Shown in pieces: positions 1-5,756 of a DNA stretch of 5,816 nucleotides (within the stretch, counting starts at the first letter, position 1; every line of letters begins with the position of its first letter). The stretch comes from Chloroflexota bacterium. GTDB taxonomy: Bacteria; Chloroflexota; Dormibacteria; CF-121. Made by a program: the position numbers and the translations under genes. The notes under the pieces are model-generated. The model was not told where the DNA came from and did no database searches. It worked only from the letters and a program-made list of their open reading frames with translations. Location of the stretch: assembly GCA_005889285.1 (NCBI GenBank), contig VBFF01000084.1:1-5816 (forward strand), read 5' to 3'.

Positions 1-278
1 CGACCAAGTGCAAGCTCGGTACGGTCACATCGACCGGGACATTCCACATGGCACCGGCGGGTCCAGGCGGCACCGTGTCCTACCACTGGGTGCACACGGA
101 CAGCACCGGGACGGTCGCCGGGCAGGTCTACAGCATCGTCGTGGCCGCCGGCGACACGTCGACGCATGCGGTGACGACCGATAGCTGGGCCGCACCGACC
201 TCACCCGGAAGCGTACAGCTGGTCTTCAGCACCCCGGGCTATTCCGTGACGCCGCAGTCCTTCACCTGCCGGCCCTAA
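1..278 (+). CDS. 3' end of a secreted or surface protein with an Ig-like C-terminal domain (partial)
   Basis: The reading frame is open from base 3 to the TAA at 276-278, giving 91 residues, and it continues off the left edge. An ATG at 48 exists, but the coding character (Thr, Ser, Gly and Val rich, alternating polar and hydrophobic residues) runs through it, so I treat this as the end of a longer gene rather than a 76-residue protein. The segment has a Cys near its start (TKCK), a GGTVSYHWV strand and ends SFTCRP. This pattern of two distant Cys with a V-x-Y-x-W-V strand resembles beta-sandwich extracellular modules that end secreted proteins or membrane kinases in Chloroflexota and Actinobacteria; I recall that pattern rather than having searched for it. 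The two Cys could form a disulphide. The N-terminal part, including any signal peptide, is outside the window, so the function is unknown. It converges with the diguanylate cyclase gene, with which it shares stop-codon bases. Confidence 0.6.
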   Translation, partial: TKCKLGTVTSTGTFHMAPAGPGGTVSYHWVHTDSTGTVAGQVYSIVVAAGDTSTHAVTTDSWAAPTSPGSVQLVFSTPGYSVTPQSFTCRP

Positions 279-1114
279 GCGGCGGCCGCCGCCGTGGCCT
301 CGTAGCGCGCGACCTTTCCCGGACCCGAGCGCTTGGCCGCGAGCAGGGCTTCGTCCGCGCGCGTGAGCAGTAAGTCGGGGGTCGAGCCATCCTCCGGGAA
401 GACGGCGATGCCGATACCGAAGGACACCTGCACGTCGGTGCCTCGAAGCGTCTGCCCCATCGATCGGTAGATCTCCTGGATCCTGGTGGCGACGACCTGC
501 GCGCCCTCACCGTCCGCATCCGAAAGCAGCAGCACGAATTCGTCGCCGCCGAATCGGTATGGTTCGTCGCCCACGCGGACCGCGAACCGAAGCAGGTTGG
601 CGACCTCCTTGAGCAATTCGTTGCCGACGCCGTGACCCAGATGGTCGTTGACTTCCTTGAACCCGTCGACGTCCATCATCATCACCGCCATGTGCCGGCC
701 GGTCCGCGCCGCAGGGCCCAGCCAGGTCGGGAGCTGCTCCTGCAAGGCGCGCAGGTTGCGCAGGCCGGTGAGCCCATCGACACGGCTCATCCGCATCAGC
801 CGCCGCCGCTCCTGCTCCCAGTTGCTCGTCAGCAGCGCCGCGTATCCATACATCACCAGGTGGGTGAGCCCATTGACGATCAGCGCCGTTCCCGTTACCC
901 CGGTGACCCCGACACTGACGATGGCGACCGCTGCTGCAACCGCGAGGGCCACCGACCGCGGTAGCAGCATCGCGCCGCTGAGCACGATGAGGAAATACAC
1001 CAAGCGCAAATCGAAATCCCCGCCGACCGATCGTTCGAGATAGGCGACGGCGGCCACCGCGGCCAGCATAAGGACGAGGCCTAGGACACGGCGGACACCG
1101 AGCACGTTGCGCAT
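275..1114 (-). CDS. Membrane-anchored diguanylate cyclase (GGDEF domain)
   Basis: This 279-residue protein should make cyclic di-GMP from two GTP at the inner face of the membrane. Residues 1-95 form about four hydrophobic segments (near 10-26, 37-51, 54-72 and 75-95), followed by a charged linker (WEQERRRL) and a GGDEF domain from about 109. Visible motifs are DGLTGLRN (113-120), the metal-binding MDVDGFKEVND (147-157), an intact GGDEF signature at 189-193, and an allosteric I-site RVGD at 180-183, exactly five residues before the signature. The enzyme therefore looks active and product-inhibited. It ends in a run of Ala. The frame is open upstream to 1282, but I choose the ATG at 1114 because GGAG lies six bases before it; an ATG at 1135 lacks a Shine-Dalgarno match, and the region beyond reads as Arg/Pro-rich non-protein-like sequence overlapping the next gene. 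It lies 68 bases downstream of the prepilin-peptidase-like gene on the same strand, probably co-transcribed. PilB in the neighbouring operon carries a c-di-GMP-binding motif. Confidence 0.93.
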   Translation of the reverse strand: MRNVLGVRRVLGLVLMLAAVAAVAYLERSVGGDFDLRLVYFLIVLSGAMLLPRSVALAVAAAVAIVSVGVTGVTGTALIVNGLTHLVMYGYAALLTSNWEQERRRLMRMSRVDGLTGLRNLRALQEQLPTWLGPAARTGRHMAVMMMDVDGFKEVNDHLGHGVGNELLKEVANLLRFAVRVGDEPYRFGGDEFVLLLSDADGEGAQVVATRIQEIYRSMGQTLRGTDVQVSFGIGIAVFPEDGSTPDLLLTRADEALLAAKRSGPGKVARYEATAAAAA

Positions 1115-1120
1115 CGCCGG

Positions 1121-1124
1121 CTCC
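1121..1124 (-). promoter_or_regulatory. Ribosome binding site GGAG deciding the cyclase start
   Basis: On the minus strand GGAG is followed by six bases and then ATG at 1114. The competing in-frame ATG at 1135 has no purine-rich element in front of it. This is the reason for choosing the 279-residue form over a 286-residue one. Confidence 0.6.
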
Positions 1125-1182
1125 GCGATTTTCATGCGGTTGTTACCGAGGCAGTAACGAGCGTTCGCGGTTCTAATTGCGG

Positions 1183-1581
1183 TCAGGCCGGGGTTGGGCG
1201 ACCCTGGGTCGCGCCACGCGCGATCCAGAAAACCAGCAGGGCCCCGATGCCGACGCCGAGCGCCACGAAGGGGTGCGCGCATCCGACGATGGCCCAGGGC
1301 AACCCCAGGGCAAGGCCGCTAACTCCTTCGCGAAGGGGGACACCGCGCCCGATCGGCGTGTCGCACGAGCGACAGCGGCCCCGTTGGGCCAGGTAGCTGA
1401 TCACGGGGACCAGTTCATCGGGCGTCAGGCGATGCTTGCAGGTCCGGCAATGCGACGGCGGCCAAAGTAGGGATTCGCCCCGCGGCAGGCGATCGAGGAC
1501 GACCTCGAAGAAGCTGCCCAGCGCCATCCCAAGCGGAAGCAAGAAGGCTGCGCCCAGCAGGTTGCACAGGATGTCAAGCAA
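1183..1581 (-). CDS. Stand-alone prepilin peptidase N-terminal (tetracysteine, methylase-like) domain protein
   Basis: The 132 residues match the N-terminal half of PilD-type prepilin peptidases: a first membrane helix (about 5-27) containing LGSF, then the family's RLPRGES (31-37), PPSHCRTC (41-48) and RGRCRSC (67-73). The four Cys (45, 48, 70, 73) form the two CxxC pairs linked in the family to zinc binding and to the domain associated with N-methylation of the mature pilin. A second hydrophobic stretch (about 86-120) follows and the protein stops. Full PilD proteins are usually about 250-290 residues; the aspartyl-protease half with its Asp and GxGD residues is absent, and the reading frames downstream of the stop (the cyclase leader) do not resemble it. 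Cleavage of prepilins must therefore come from another gene, or this is a remnant. The start is TTG at 1581, backed by a strong GGAGGAG. The gene is divergent from pilT and probably leads a two-gene operon with the cyclase. Confidence 0.88.
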   Translation of the reverse strand: MLDILCNLLGAAFLLPLGMALGSFFEVVLDRLPRGESLLWPPSHCRTCKHRLTPDELVPVISYLAQRGRCRSCDTPIGRGVPLREGVSGLALGLPWAIVGCAHPFVALGVGIGALLVFWIARGATQGRPTPA

Positions 1582-1588
1582 TCAACCG

Positions 1589-1595
1589 CTCCTCC
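1589..1595 (-). promoter_or_regulatory. Strong ribosome binding site GGAGGAG for the TTG-started peptidase-like gene
   Basis: The minus strand carries GGAGGAG seven bases before TTG at 1581. It fixes the unusual start codon, and it occupies much of the 39-base gap to the divergent pilT gene, leaving little room for a conventional promoter between the two genes. Confidence 0.75.
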
Positions 1596-1620
1596 GAGCC
1601 AGCCCGCCGACGCCCATCCC

Positions 1621-2673
1621 TTGATCATCGACGCCTATCTCCAGATCCTGCTCGAGCAAAGCGCCTCGGACCTGATCCTCACGGCAGGCGCCGCGCCCAC
1701 CATGCGCAAGGATGGTGCCCTCGTTCCGATTGGGCCCGATCCTCTCCGCCCCGACCAGATCGAGCAGATGGCGCAAGAGGTGCTCTCCCCCGAGCGCTGG
1801 GCTCGCTTCCAATCGCGGGGCGACCTCGACTTCTCCTTCAACTGGAAAGGCCACGCGCGCTTTCGGATCAACGCCTTCAAGCAGCGGGGATCGGTCGGCC
1901 TGGCGTTGCGCCTGATTCCATACCAGATCCCGAACTTTGACCAGCTCGGCGTGCCCACCGTGGTTCGTGGGCTGACGCGCCTCGGCCAGGGCCTGATCCT
2001 GGTGACGGGTCCGACCGGATCCGGCAAGTCCTCCACCCTGGCGGCGATGGTCAATGACATCGTGGCCACCCGTCCCTGCCACGTGATCACGATCGAGGAC
2101 CCGATCGAATACGTGTACCGGCATCAGCGAAGTATTGTCGAGCAACGCGAGGTCGGTGCCGATGTCGCCTCCTTCGCGGATGCGCTCCGCGCCGCCCTGC
2201 GGCAGACGCCCGACGTACTGCTCGTCGGCGAGATGCGTGACCTCGAGACCATCTCGGCCGCGATCACGATCGCCGAAACCGGTCACCTGGTGCTCGCCAC
2301 CCTGCACACCAACGACACCACCCAGGCGGTCGATCGCATGGTGGACGTCTTCCCGGGCGACCAGCAGCAGCAGGTCCGCGTACAGCTGTCCAATACGCTG
2401 GCGGCGGTCATCTACCAGCAACTCTTGCCGCGCAGGGACGGCCCGGGCCGCGTCGCCGCCTTCGAGGTCCTGCTCAACACGCTTGCGGTCCAGAACCTGA
2501 TCAAAGAAGGCAAAACGCGCCAGTTGCGCAACGTGCTCGAGACGAGCGCCAAGGATGGCATGAACACGATGGAACGCAGCCTGAGCGAGCTGATTCGGGC
2601 CGGTCTCGTCGAGTTCGGTGCCGCCGCGGCGCGCGCCCAACACCCGGAAGAGTTACGCCGGCTGGCGGCATAG
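1621..2673 (+). CDS. pilT: Type IV pilus retraction ATPase PilT
   Basis: A hexameric cytoplasmic ATPase that drives pilus retraction (twitching, DNA uptake). The 350 residues match the family's usual length and begin as PilT does, with an N-terminal PAS-like domain containing ASDLILTAG (15-23). The motor core shows Walker A GPTGSGKS (130-137), the Asp box ITIEDPIEY (156-164), Walker B DVLLVGEMRD (198-207; VGEMRD is typical of PilT rather than PilB) and the His box TGHLVLATLHTND (220-232). The C-terminal AVQNLIKE (289-296) corresponds to the AIRNLIRE motif known to be needed for retraction. It has neither the MshEN domain nor the tetracysteine module of PilB. The start is TTG at 1621: the frame is open back to a TAG at 1468-1470, but no other ATG, GTG or TTG occurs in it, and the N-terminus aligns from this residue. 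No clear Shine-Dalgarno precedes it. It is the first plus-strand gene of the pilus operon, 27 bases before the HTH gene. Confidence 0.96.
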   Translation: MIIDAYLQILLEQSASDLILTAGAAPTMRKDGALVPIGPDPLRPDQIEQMAQEVLSPERWARFQSRGDLDFSFNWKGHARFRINAFKQRGSVGLALRLIPYQIPNFDQLGVPTVVRGLTRLGQGLILVTGPTGSGKSSTLAAMVNDIVATRPCHVITIEDPIEYVYRHQRSIVEQREVGADVASFADALRAALRQTPDVLLVGEMRDLETISAAITIAETGHLVLATLHTNDTTQAVDRMVDVFPGDQQQQVRVQLSNTLAAVIYQQLLPRRDGPGRVAAFEVLLNTLAVQNLIKEGKTRQLRNVLETSAKDGMNTMERSLSELIRAGLVEFGAAAARAQHPEELRRLAA

Positions 2674-2700
2674 GCGGCTCCCGCCGCGCGCAGGCGGCGC

Positions 2701-2934
2701 ATGTTCGAGCCGGTTGACGCGTTTGCTCCAGTTGAAGAGGTCATGAAGCCGGCGCTTTCCACGAGCGAGGCGGCGCGCTGGCTGGGGATCAGCAAATCGA
2801 CGCTGATCCGCGCGGTGAACCGCGGCGCGATCCAGCCGGCGTTCCGCACCCCGGGCCGGCATCTCCGGTTCACTCCTGAAGCGCTCGCCGAGATCCGGCG
2901 GCAGCTGGAAGCTCCGCTGCGAGGGGTCGCATGA
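2701..2934 (+). CDS. Small MerR/BldC-like helix-turn-helix DNA-binding protein
   Basis: This 77-residue protein is almost entirely one winged helix-turn-helix of the HTH_17/excisionase/BldC type. LSTSEAARWLGISKSTL (19-35) gives the first two helices, followed by IRAVNRGAI and the wing RTPGRHLRFT (49-58), a form diagnostic of MerR-like small regulators that bind direct repeats. A short acidic-hydrophobic leader of 14 residues precedes a second possible start, ATG at 2743; that one has GAGG only two bases away, while ATG 2701 has a weak AGG seven bases away, so either start is possible. No ligand-binding or catalytic domain is present. It lies between pilT and pilB, and its TGA overlaps the pilB ATG (ATGA), so the two are translationally coupled. 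By inference it regulates the pilus operon or a target linked to it; an excisionase role is unlikely because no integrase or attachment site is visible. Confidence 0.86.
   Translation: MFEPVDAFAPVEEVMKPALSTSEAARWLGISKSTLIRAVNRGAIQPAFRTPGRHLRFTPEALAEIRRQLEAPLRGVA
2921..2926 (+). promoter_or_regulatory. Ribosome binding site GAGGGG for pilB, inside the HTH gene
   Basis: GAGGGG lies four bases before the pilB ATG at 2931, within the last codons of the HTH gene. Together with the ATGA stop-start overlap it supports pilB starting here and being coupled to translation of the upstream gene. Confidence 0.6.
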
Positions 2935-4619
2935 GCGCCGTCGAACGCCAGCCGGAGGGCCGCTTCGGGCTTCGACAGGAGAAGCGGCTCGGTGAGCTGC
3001 TCCTCGAAAACGGCTTGCTCACACCCCAGCAGCTGGAGGATGCGTTGGCCTCGCAGCGGCGCCAACACCGACCGCTGGGCCAGGTGCTGCTCGCCCAGGG
3101 GATGGTCGACGAGAAGGCGCTCGCTGCCGTCCTCAGCGTGCACTTCAACGTGCCCCAGATCGACTTCACCCGCTCGCGTATCGACAAGGATGCGCTGGCG
3201 CTGATCCCCGAAGCTTATGCCCGAGAGCACACCATCCTCCCCATTCGCCTCGAGAAGGACGTGCTCGAGGTCGCCACCGTCGACCCGGGCGACCTGGCGC
3301 TACTCGCCGAACTAAAGGTGCTCACCCGCAAACGCATCAAGCCGCTGCTGGGCGTGCGCTCGGAGATCGACCGAGCGATCACTCAGTCCTACAAGCTGCG
3401 CACCGGCGTCGATCAAAACGTCCGTTCCTTCCAGGAGTCGCTGCAGCCGAAGCCGGTGCCTCGCCGTTTGCAGGACGTCAAGCAGGACGCGCCCGTCGTC
3501 CAGATCGTGGACTTGATCATCGCGCAGGCGGCCGAAGAACGCGCCTCGGACATCCACATCGAGCCGCAACAGGACCACCTGCGCGTCCGCTTTCGGATCG
3601 ATGGGGTGCTGCACGACGCCACCAGGCTACCCGCCACCCTGGCGGCGCCGATCTCGTCTCGCGTCAAGCTGCTCGCCAACCTCGACATCGTCGACCGGCG
3701 TCACAGCCAGGACGGGCAGATCCAGACCATCGAAACCATCTGGGGCGAAAAAGTCGTGCTGCGGCTGCTGGAGCGCTCGCGCTCCATCCTTCGCCTCGAC
3801 ACCCTGGGTTTTTCTCCGGCCGCGCTCCAGACCTTCCGCGGATTAGTCAAGTCACCCTACGGCATGATCCTGGTGACCGGCCCGACAGGAAGCGGAAAGA
3901 CGACCACGCTCTACGCCGCCCTCAACGAGCTCAACAGCGTGGCGCAGAACATCATGACCATCGAGGACCCGGTCGAGTACACGTTCGAGGGCGTCAACCA
4001 GATCCAGATCAATCGCCTCGCCGGGATCACGTTTGCCAACGGGCTACGCGCCATCCTCCGCCAGGACCCAGACGCCATCCTGGTGGGCGAGATCCGCGAC
4101 AAGGAGACGGCCGAGATTTCGGTGCAGTCCGCCTTGACGGGCCACTTCGTGCTGTCGTCACTGCATGCCACCGATGCCGTGGGCGCGATCTACCGCTTCC
4201 TCGAGATGGGGATCGAGTCGTTCATGGTGAGCTCGGCCGTCAGCGGCGTGCTGGCGCAGCGACTCGTCCGCCGCATCTGCCCCGAGTGCGCCACCGCCTA
4301 CGAGCCACCGCCTGAGGAGCGCGAGTTCTATCGCCAGGTCGGCGGCCACGGCATGCTCTTCCAGCGGGGTACCGGCTGCGCCTTCTGCGCGCACACCGGC
4401 TTCTACGGGCGGATCGGGGTGTTCGAGGTTTTGCGTATGAGCGATGCCATCAAGCGGCTCCTGATCCGCGATGCTCCCCCGGAGGCGCTGCGGCAGCGCG
4501 CCACCACCGAGGGTATGACCACGCTCCGTTCGGCCGGGTTGAGCAAGATCGATGAGGGCTTGACCACGATCGCCGAGGTGATGCGCTCGGTCCATTTGAG
4601 CGAGGACATGGATGCCTAG
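2931..4619 (+). CDS. pilB: Type IV pilus extension ATPase PilB (GspE/PulE family) with MshEN c-di-GMP-binding domain
   Basis: A hexameric cytoplasmic ATPase that powers pilin polymerisation through the PilC platform. At 562 residues it has the usual PilB length. The N-terminal MshEN domain holds two 24-residue motifs separated by five residues: R19-Q42 (RLGELL, G28, L35, L39, Q42) and P48-H71 (PLGQVL, G57, L64, L68). This is the tandem c-di-GMP-binding pattern described for MshE, although copy two has Pro for Arg/Lys at its first position and His for the final Gln. The motor core has Walker A GPTGSGKT (317-324), the Asp box MTIEDPVEY (342-350), Walker B DAILVGEIRD (381-390) and the His box TGHFVLSSLHATD (403-415). 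The zinc module of PilB/GspE is complete: CPEC (450-453) and CAFC (483-486). Its start overlaps the HTH stop by four bases, and its end overlaps pilC by eight. A type II secretion or competence ATPase is the alternative, but the adjacent pilT favours T4P. Confidence 0.96.
   Translation: MSAVERQPEGRFGLRQEKRLGELLLENGLLTPQQLEDALASQRRQHRPLGQVLLAQGMVDEKALAAVLSVHFNVPQIDFTRSRIDKDALALIPEAYAREHTILPIRLEKDVLEVATVDPGDLALLAELKVLTRKRIKPLLGVRSEIDRAITQSYKLRTGVDQNVRSFQESLQPKPVPRRLQDVKQDAPVVQIVDLIIAQAAEERASDIHIEPQQDHLRVRFRIDGVLHDATRLPATLAAPISSRVKLLANLDIVDRRHSQDGQIQTIETIWGEKVVLRLLERSRSILRLDTLGFSPAALQTFRGLVKSPYGMILVTGPTGSGKTTTLYAALNELNSVAQNIMTIEDPVEYTFEGVNQIQINRLAGITFANGLRAILRQDPDAILVGEIRDKETAEISVQSALTGHFVLSSLHATDAVGAIYRFLEMGIESFMVSSAVSGVLAQRLVRRICPECATAYEPPPEEREFYRQVGGHGMLFQRGTGCAFCAHTGFYGRIGVFEVLRMSDAIKRLLIRDAPPEALRQRATTEGMTTLRSAGLSKIDEGLTTIAEVMRSVHLSEDMDA
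4602..4606 (+). promoter_or_regulatory. Ribosome binding site GAGGA for pilC, inside pilB
   Basis: GAGGA lies five bases before the pilC ATG at 4612, within the final codons of pilB. It supports this start and the eight-base pilB/pilC overlap. Confidence 0.6.
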
Positions 4620-5424
4620 TTACGCCTACCGAGCCTATAACGAGTCGGGCCAGCGGCGCGATGGGCGGATCGATGCCGCCGGGACCGCCGCCGCCGAGCA
4701 GGCCCTGTGGCTGGAAGGGCTCAAGATCGTCGAAATCCATCCGGCGCCGCCCAGGAAGACGATGGCGGATTACTTTCCCAGCCTCTACCGCATCTCGCAG
4801 GCCGACATCATCCTTTTCACGCGGCAGCTCGCGACCTTCGTCGGGGCCGGGGTCCCGATGAGCCGGGCGCTGGGCGTCATCGCCGAGGAAACGGCGTCGC
4901 CGCTCTTCAAGCGGGTGATCCTCGCCGTGCTGGCCGACCTCGAGCGAGGACAGAACCTCTCCGAGGCGCTCGTCAAGCATCCGAAAGTCTTTCCGGCGCT
5001 CTACATCGACCTGGTGCGGGTTGCGGAGCTCACCGGTAACCTCGAAACCACCCTCACCCAGCTGGCCGGGTACCTTCGGCGCGACTTGAACACCCTTCGG
5101 CGAGTGCGCACGGCCATGATCTATCCCGCCGTCATCCTGGTCGTCGCGGCCGGCGTCGTCCTCATCCTGGTCTTCTTTGCCTTGCCGGCCTTCACCCGCA
5201 TCTTCGCCGAGTTCAAAGTCCAGTTGCCGCTGACGACCCGGATCCTGATCGGCACCGTCGACGCCATCCGCAACTGGGCGGTCGTCATCGGGGGGGTCAT
5301 CGTCGCACTCACGGGCGGAATCGTGGTCGCGTTGCGAACCGAGCGCGGCGTGTACCTCAAAGATCGACTCACGATCAAGGTGCCGATCCTGGCGTGCCGT
5401 TGGGGCAAACTTTCGAGGCGGTGA
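4612..5424 (+). CDS. pilC: PilC platform protein, N-terminal fragment of a frameshifted gene
   Basis: PilC (T2SSF family) is the polytopic inner-membrane platform on which PilB and PilT act. This fragment has 270 residues: a short N-terminal region starting SYAYRAYNESG, the complete first T2SSF domain (about 65-195; FTRQLATFVGAGVPMSRAL at 69-87, VRVAELTGNLETTL at 135-148) with its membrane segment (about 170-192), then a second hydrophobic stretch (about 218-242) and the loop into domain two, LTIKVPIL (253-260). After residue 260 the translation departs from the family (ACRWGKLSRR, then TGA at 5422-5424). Normal PilC proteins are about 400 residues and continue with a second T2SSF domain, which here resumes in another frame from 5391. 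The N-terminal fragment alone is unlikely to be a working platform. The start ATG overlaps the end of pilB and has a good ribosome binding site. Identification as PilC is secure; whether the break is biological or an assembly error is not. Confidence 0.93.
   Translation: MPSYAYRAYNESGQRRDGRIDAAGTAAAEQALWLEGLKIVEIHPAPPRKTMADYFPSLYRISQADIILFTRQLATFVGAGVPMSRALGVIAEETASPLFKRVILAVLADLERGQNLSEALVKHPKVFPALYIDLVRVAELTGNLETTLTQLAGYLRRDLNTLRRVRTAMIYPAVILVVAAGVVLILVFFALPAFTRIFAEFKVQLPLTTRILIGTVDAIRNWAVVIGGVIVALTGGIVVALRTERGVYLKDRLTIKVPILACRWGKLSRR
5386..5393 (+). other. Deletion and frameshift junction inside pilC
   Basis: Frame one reads TIKVPI up to 5388 and should continue with a loop and helix of roughly FGPLLRK..LARFARTLA..L.SG before GVPL. 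Instead GVPLGQTFEAV follows almost at once, in a different frame starting at GGC 5391. Only 5 bases (5386-5390) stand where about 72 are expected, so about 67 bases are missing. That size satisfies the frame requirement (one more than a multiple of three) and would restore a 403-residue PilC. The hexamer GTGCCG occurs on both sides (5380-5385 and 5394-5399), a possible microhomology for slippage or misassembly. Confidence 0.75.
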
Positions 5425-5756
5425 TCGCGAGCACCGGCAATACCGTGTTCCAGCGAGGCCTGACAACGGTTCGCGACCAGATGACCAGCGGCGAAGGCTT
5501 CGCCGGGCCCCTGATCCGGACCCGGTTGTTCCCGCCGATGCTGACCCAGATGGTCCGGGTTGGCGAGGAAACGGGCACGCTCGACACCTACCTGGAGCAG
5601 GCGGCGGACTTCTACGAGGAAGAGCTGGACTATCGCATCCGCACCATGACGTCGCTGATCGAACCGGTGATGACGGTTGCGGTCGGATTGGTCGTCGGTT
5701 TCATTGCCGTGTCCCTGATCTCGGCGATGTACGGGCTCGTGGGGGCGATCAAGTGA
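5394..5756 (+). CDS. pilC: PilC platform protein, C-terminal fragment of the frameshifted gene
   Basis: The frame encodes most of the second T2SSF domain of PilC: VPLGQTFEAVIASTGNTVF, then LFPPMLTQMVRVGEETGTL (45-63 counted from GTG 5394), ADFYEEELDYRI (71-82) and a final membrane helix (about 92-115). Compared with the first domain of the same protein, it aligns from VPMSRALGVI onward (VPLGQTFEAVI) but lacks the preceding helix equivalent to ILFTRQLATFVGAG. The family match already begins at the Gly codon 5391, so GTG at 5394 is only the first formal start codon and not a natural gene start; no convincing ribosome binding site precedes it (AAGG is 13 bases away). Most likely this is the 3' part of the single broken pilC. 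It ends TGA at 5754-5756, overlapping the GTG of the prepilin gene. Confidence 0.9.
   Translation: MPLGQTFEAVIASTGNTVFQRGLTTVRDQMTSGEGFAGPLIRTRLFPPMLTQMVRVGEETGTLDTYLEQAADFYEEELDYRIRTMTSLIEPVMTVAVGLVVGFIAVSLISAMYGLVGAIK

Noticed and set aside
1142..1158. Inverted repeat GTTAC-cgaggca-GTAAC between the peptidase-like gene and the cyclase
   Set aside because: The arms are only five bases with a seven-base spacer. It could be an operator or a weak RNA hairpin, but a repeat this short is expected by chance and there is no second copy nearby.
1115..1282. N-terminal extension of the cyclase frame up to 1282
   Set aside because: It would overlap the peptidase-like gene by 100 bases in another frame, reads as Arg/Pro-rich non-membrane sequence and lacks a ribosome binding site; ATG 1114 with GGAG is better.
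1582..2643. Minus-strand open frame of 353 codons antisense to pilT
   Set aside because: It covers a well-conserved pilT on the opposite strand, has a hydrophilic low-complexity composition and no recognisable motif; it is an antisense artefact of high GC.
2673..2698. GC-rich hairpins (GGCGG-ctc-CCGCC and GCCGC...GCGGC) between pilT and the HTH gene
   Set aside because: There is no U-run, so they are not an intrinsic terminator. In such GC-rich DNA short stems are common, and downstream genes are clearly meant to be co-transcribed.
2701..2934. The HTH protein as a phage or plasmid excisionase marking an integrated element
   Set aside because: No integrase, attachment repeat or change in base composition accompanies it, and it is coupled to pilB by a stop-start overlap.
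4450..5466. Long minus-strand open frame of 338 codons antisense to pilB and pilC
   Set aside because: The translation is low-complexity, rich in Asp, Glu, Gly and Arg, with no domain. It mirrors the codon bias of the pilus genes on the other strand, whose products are recognisable.
5394..5756. An independent small T2SSF protein starting at GTG 5394
   Set aside because: Homology to PilC already starts one codon before the GTG, the first helix of the domain is missing and no ribosome binding site is present; it is the 3' half of a broken pilC.
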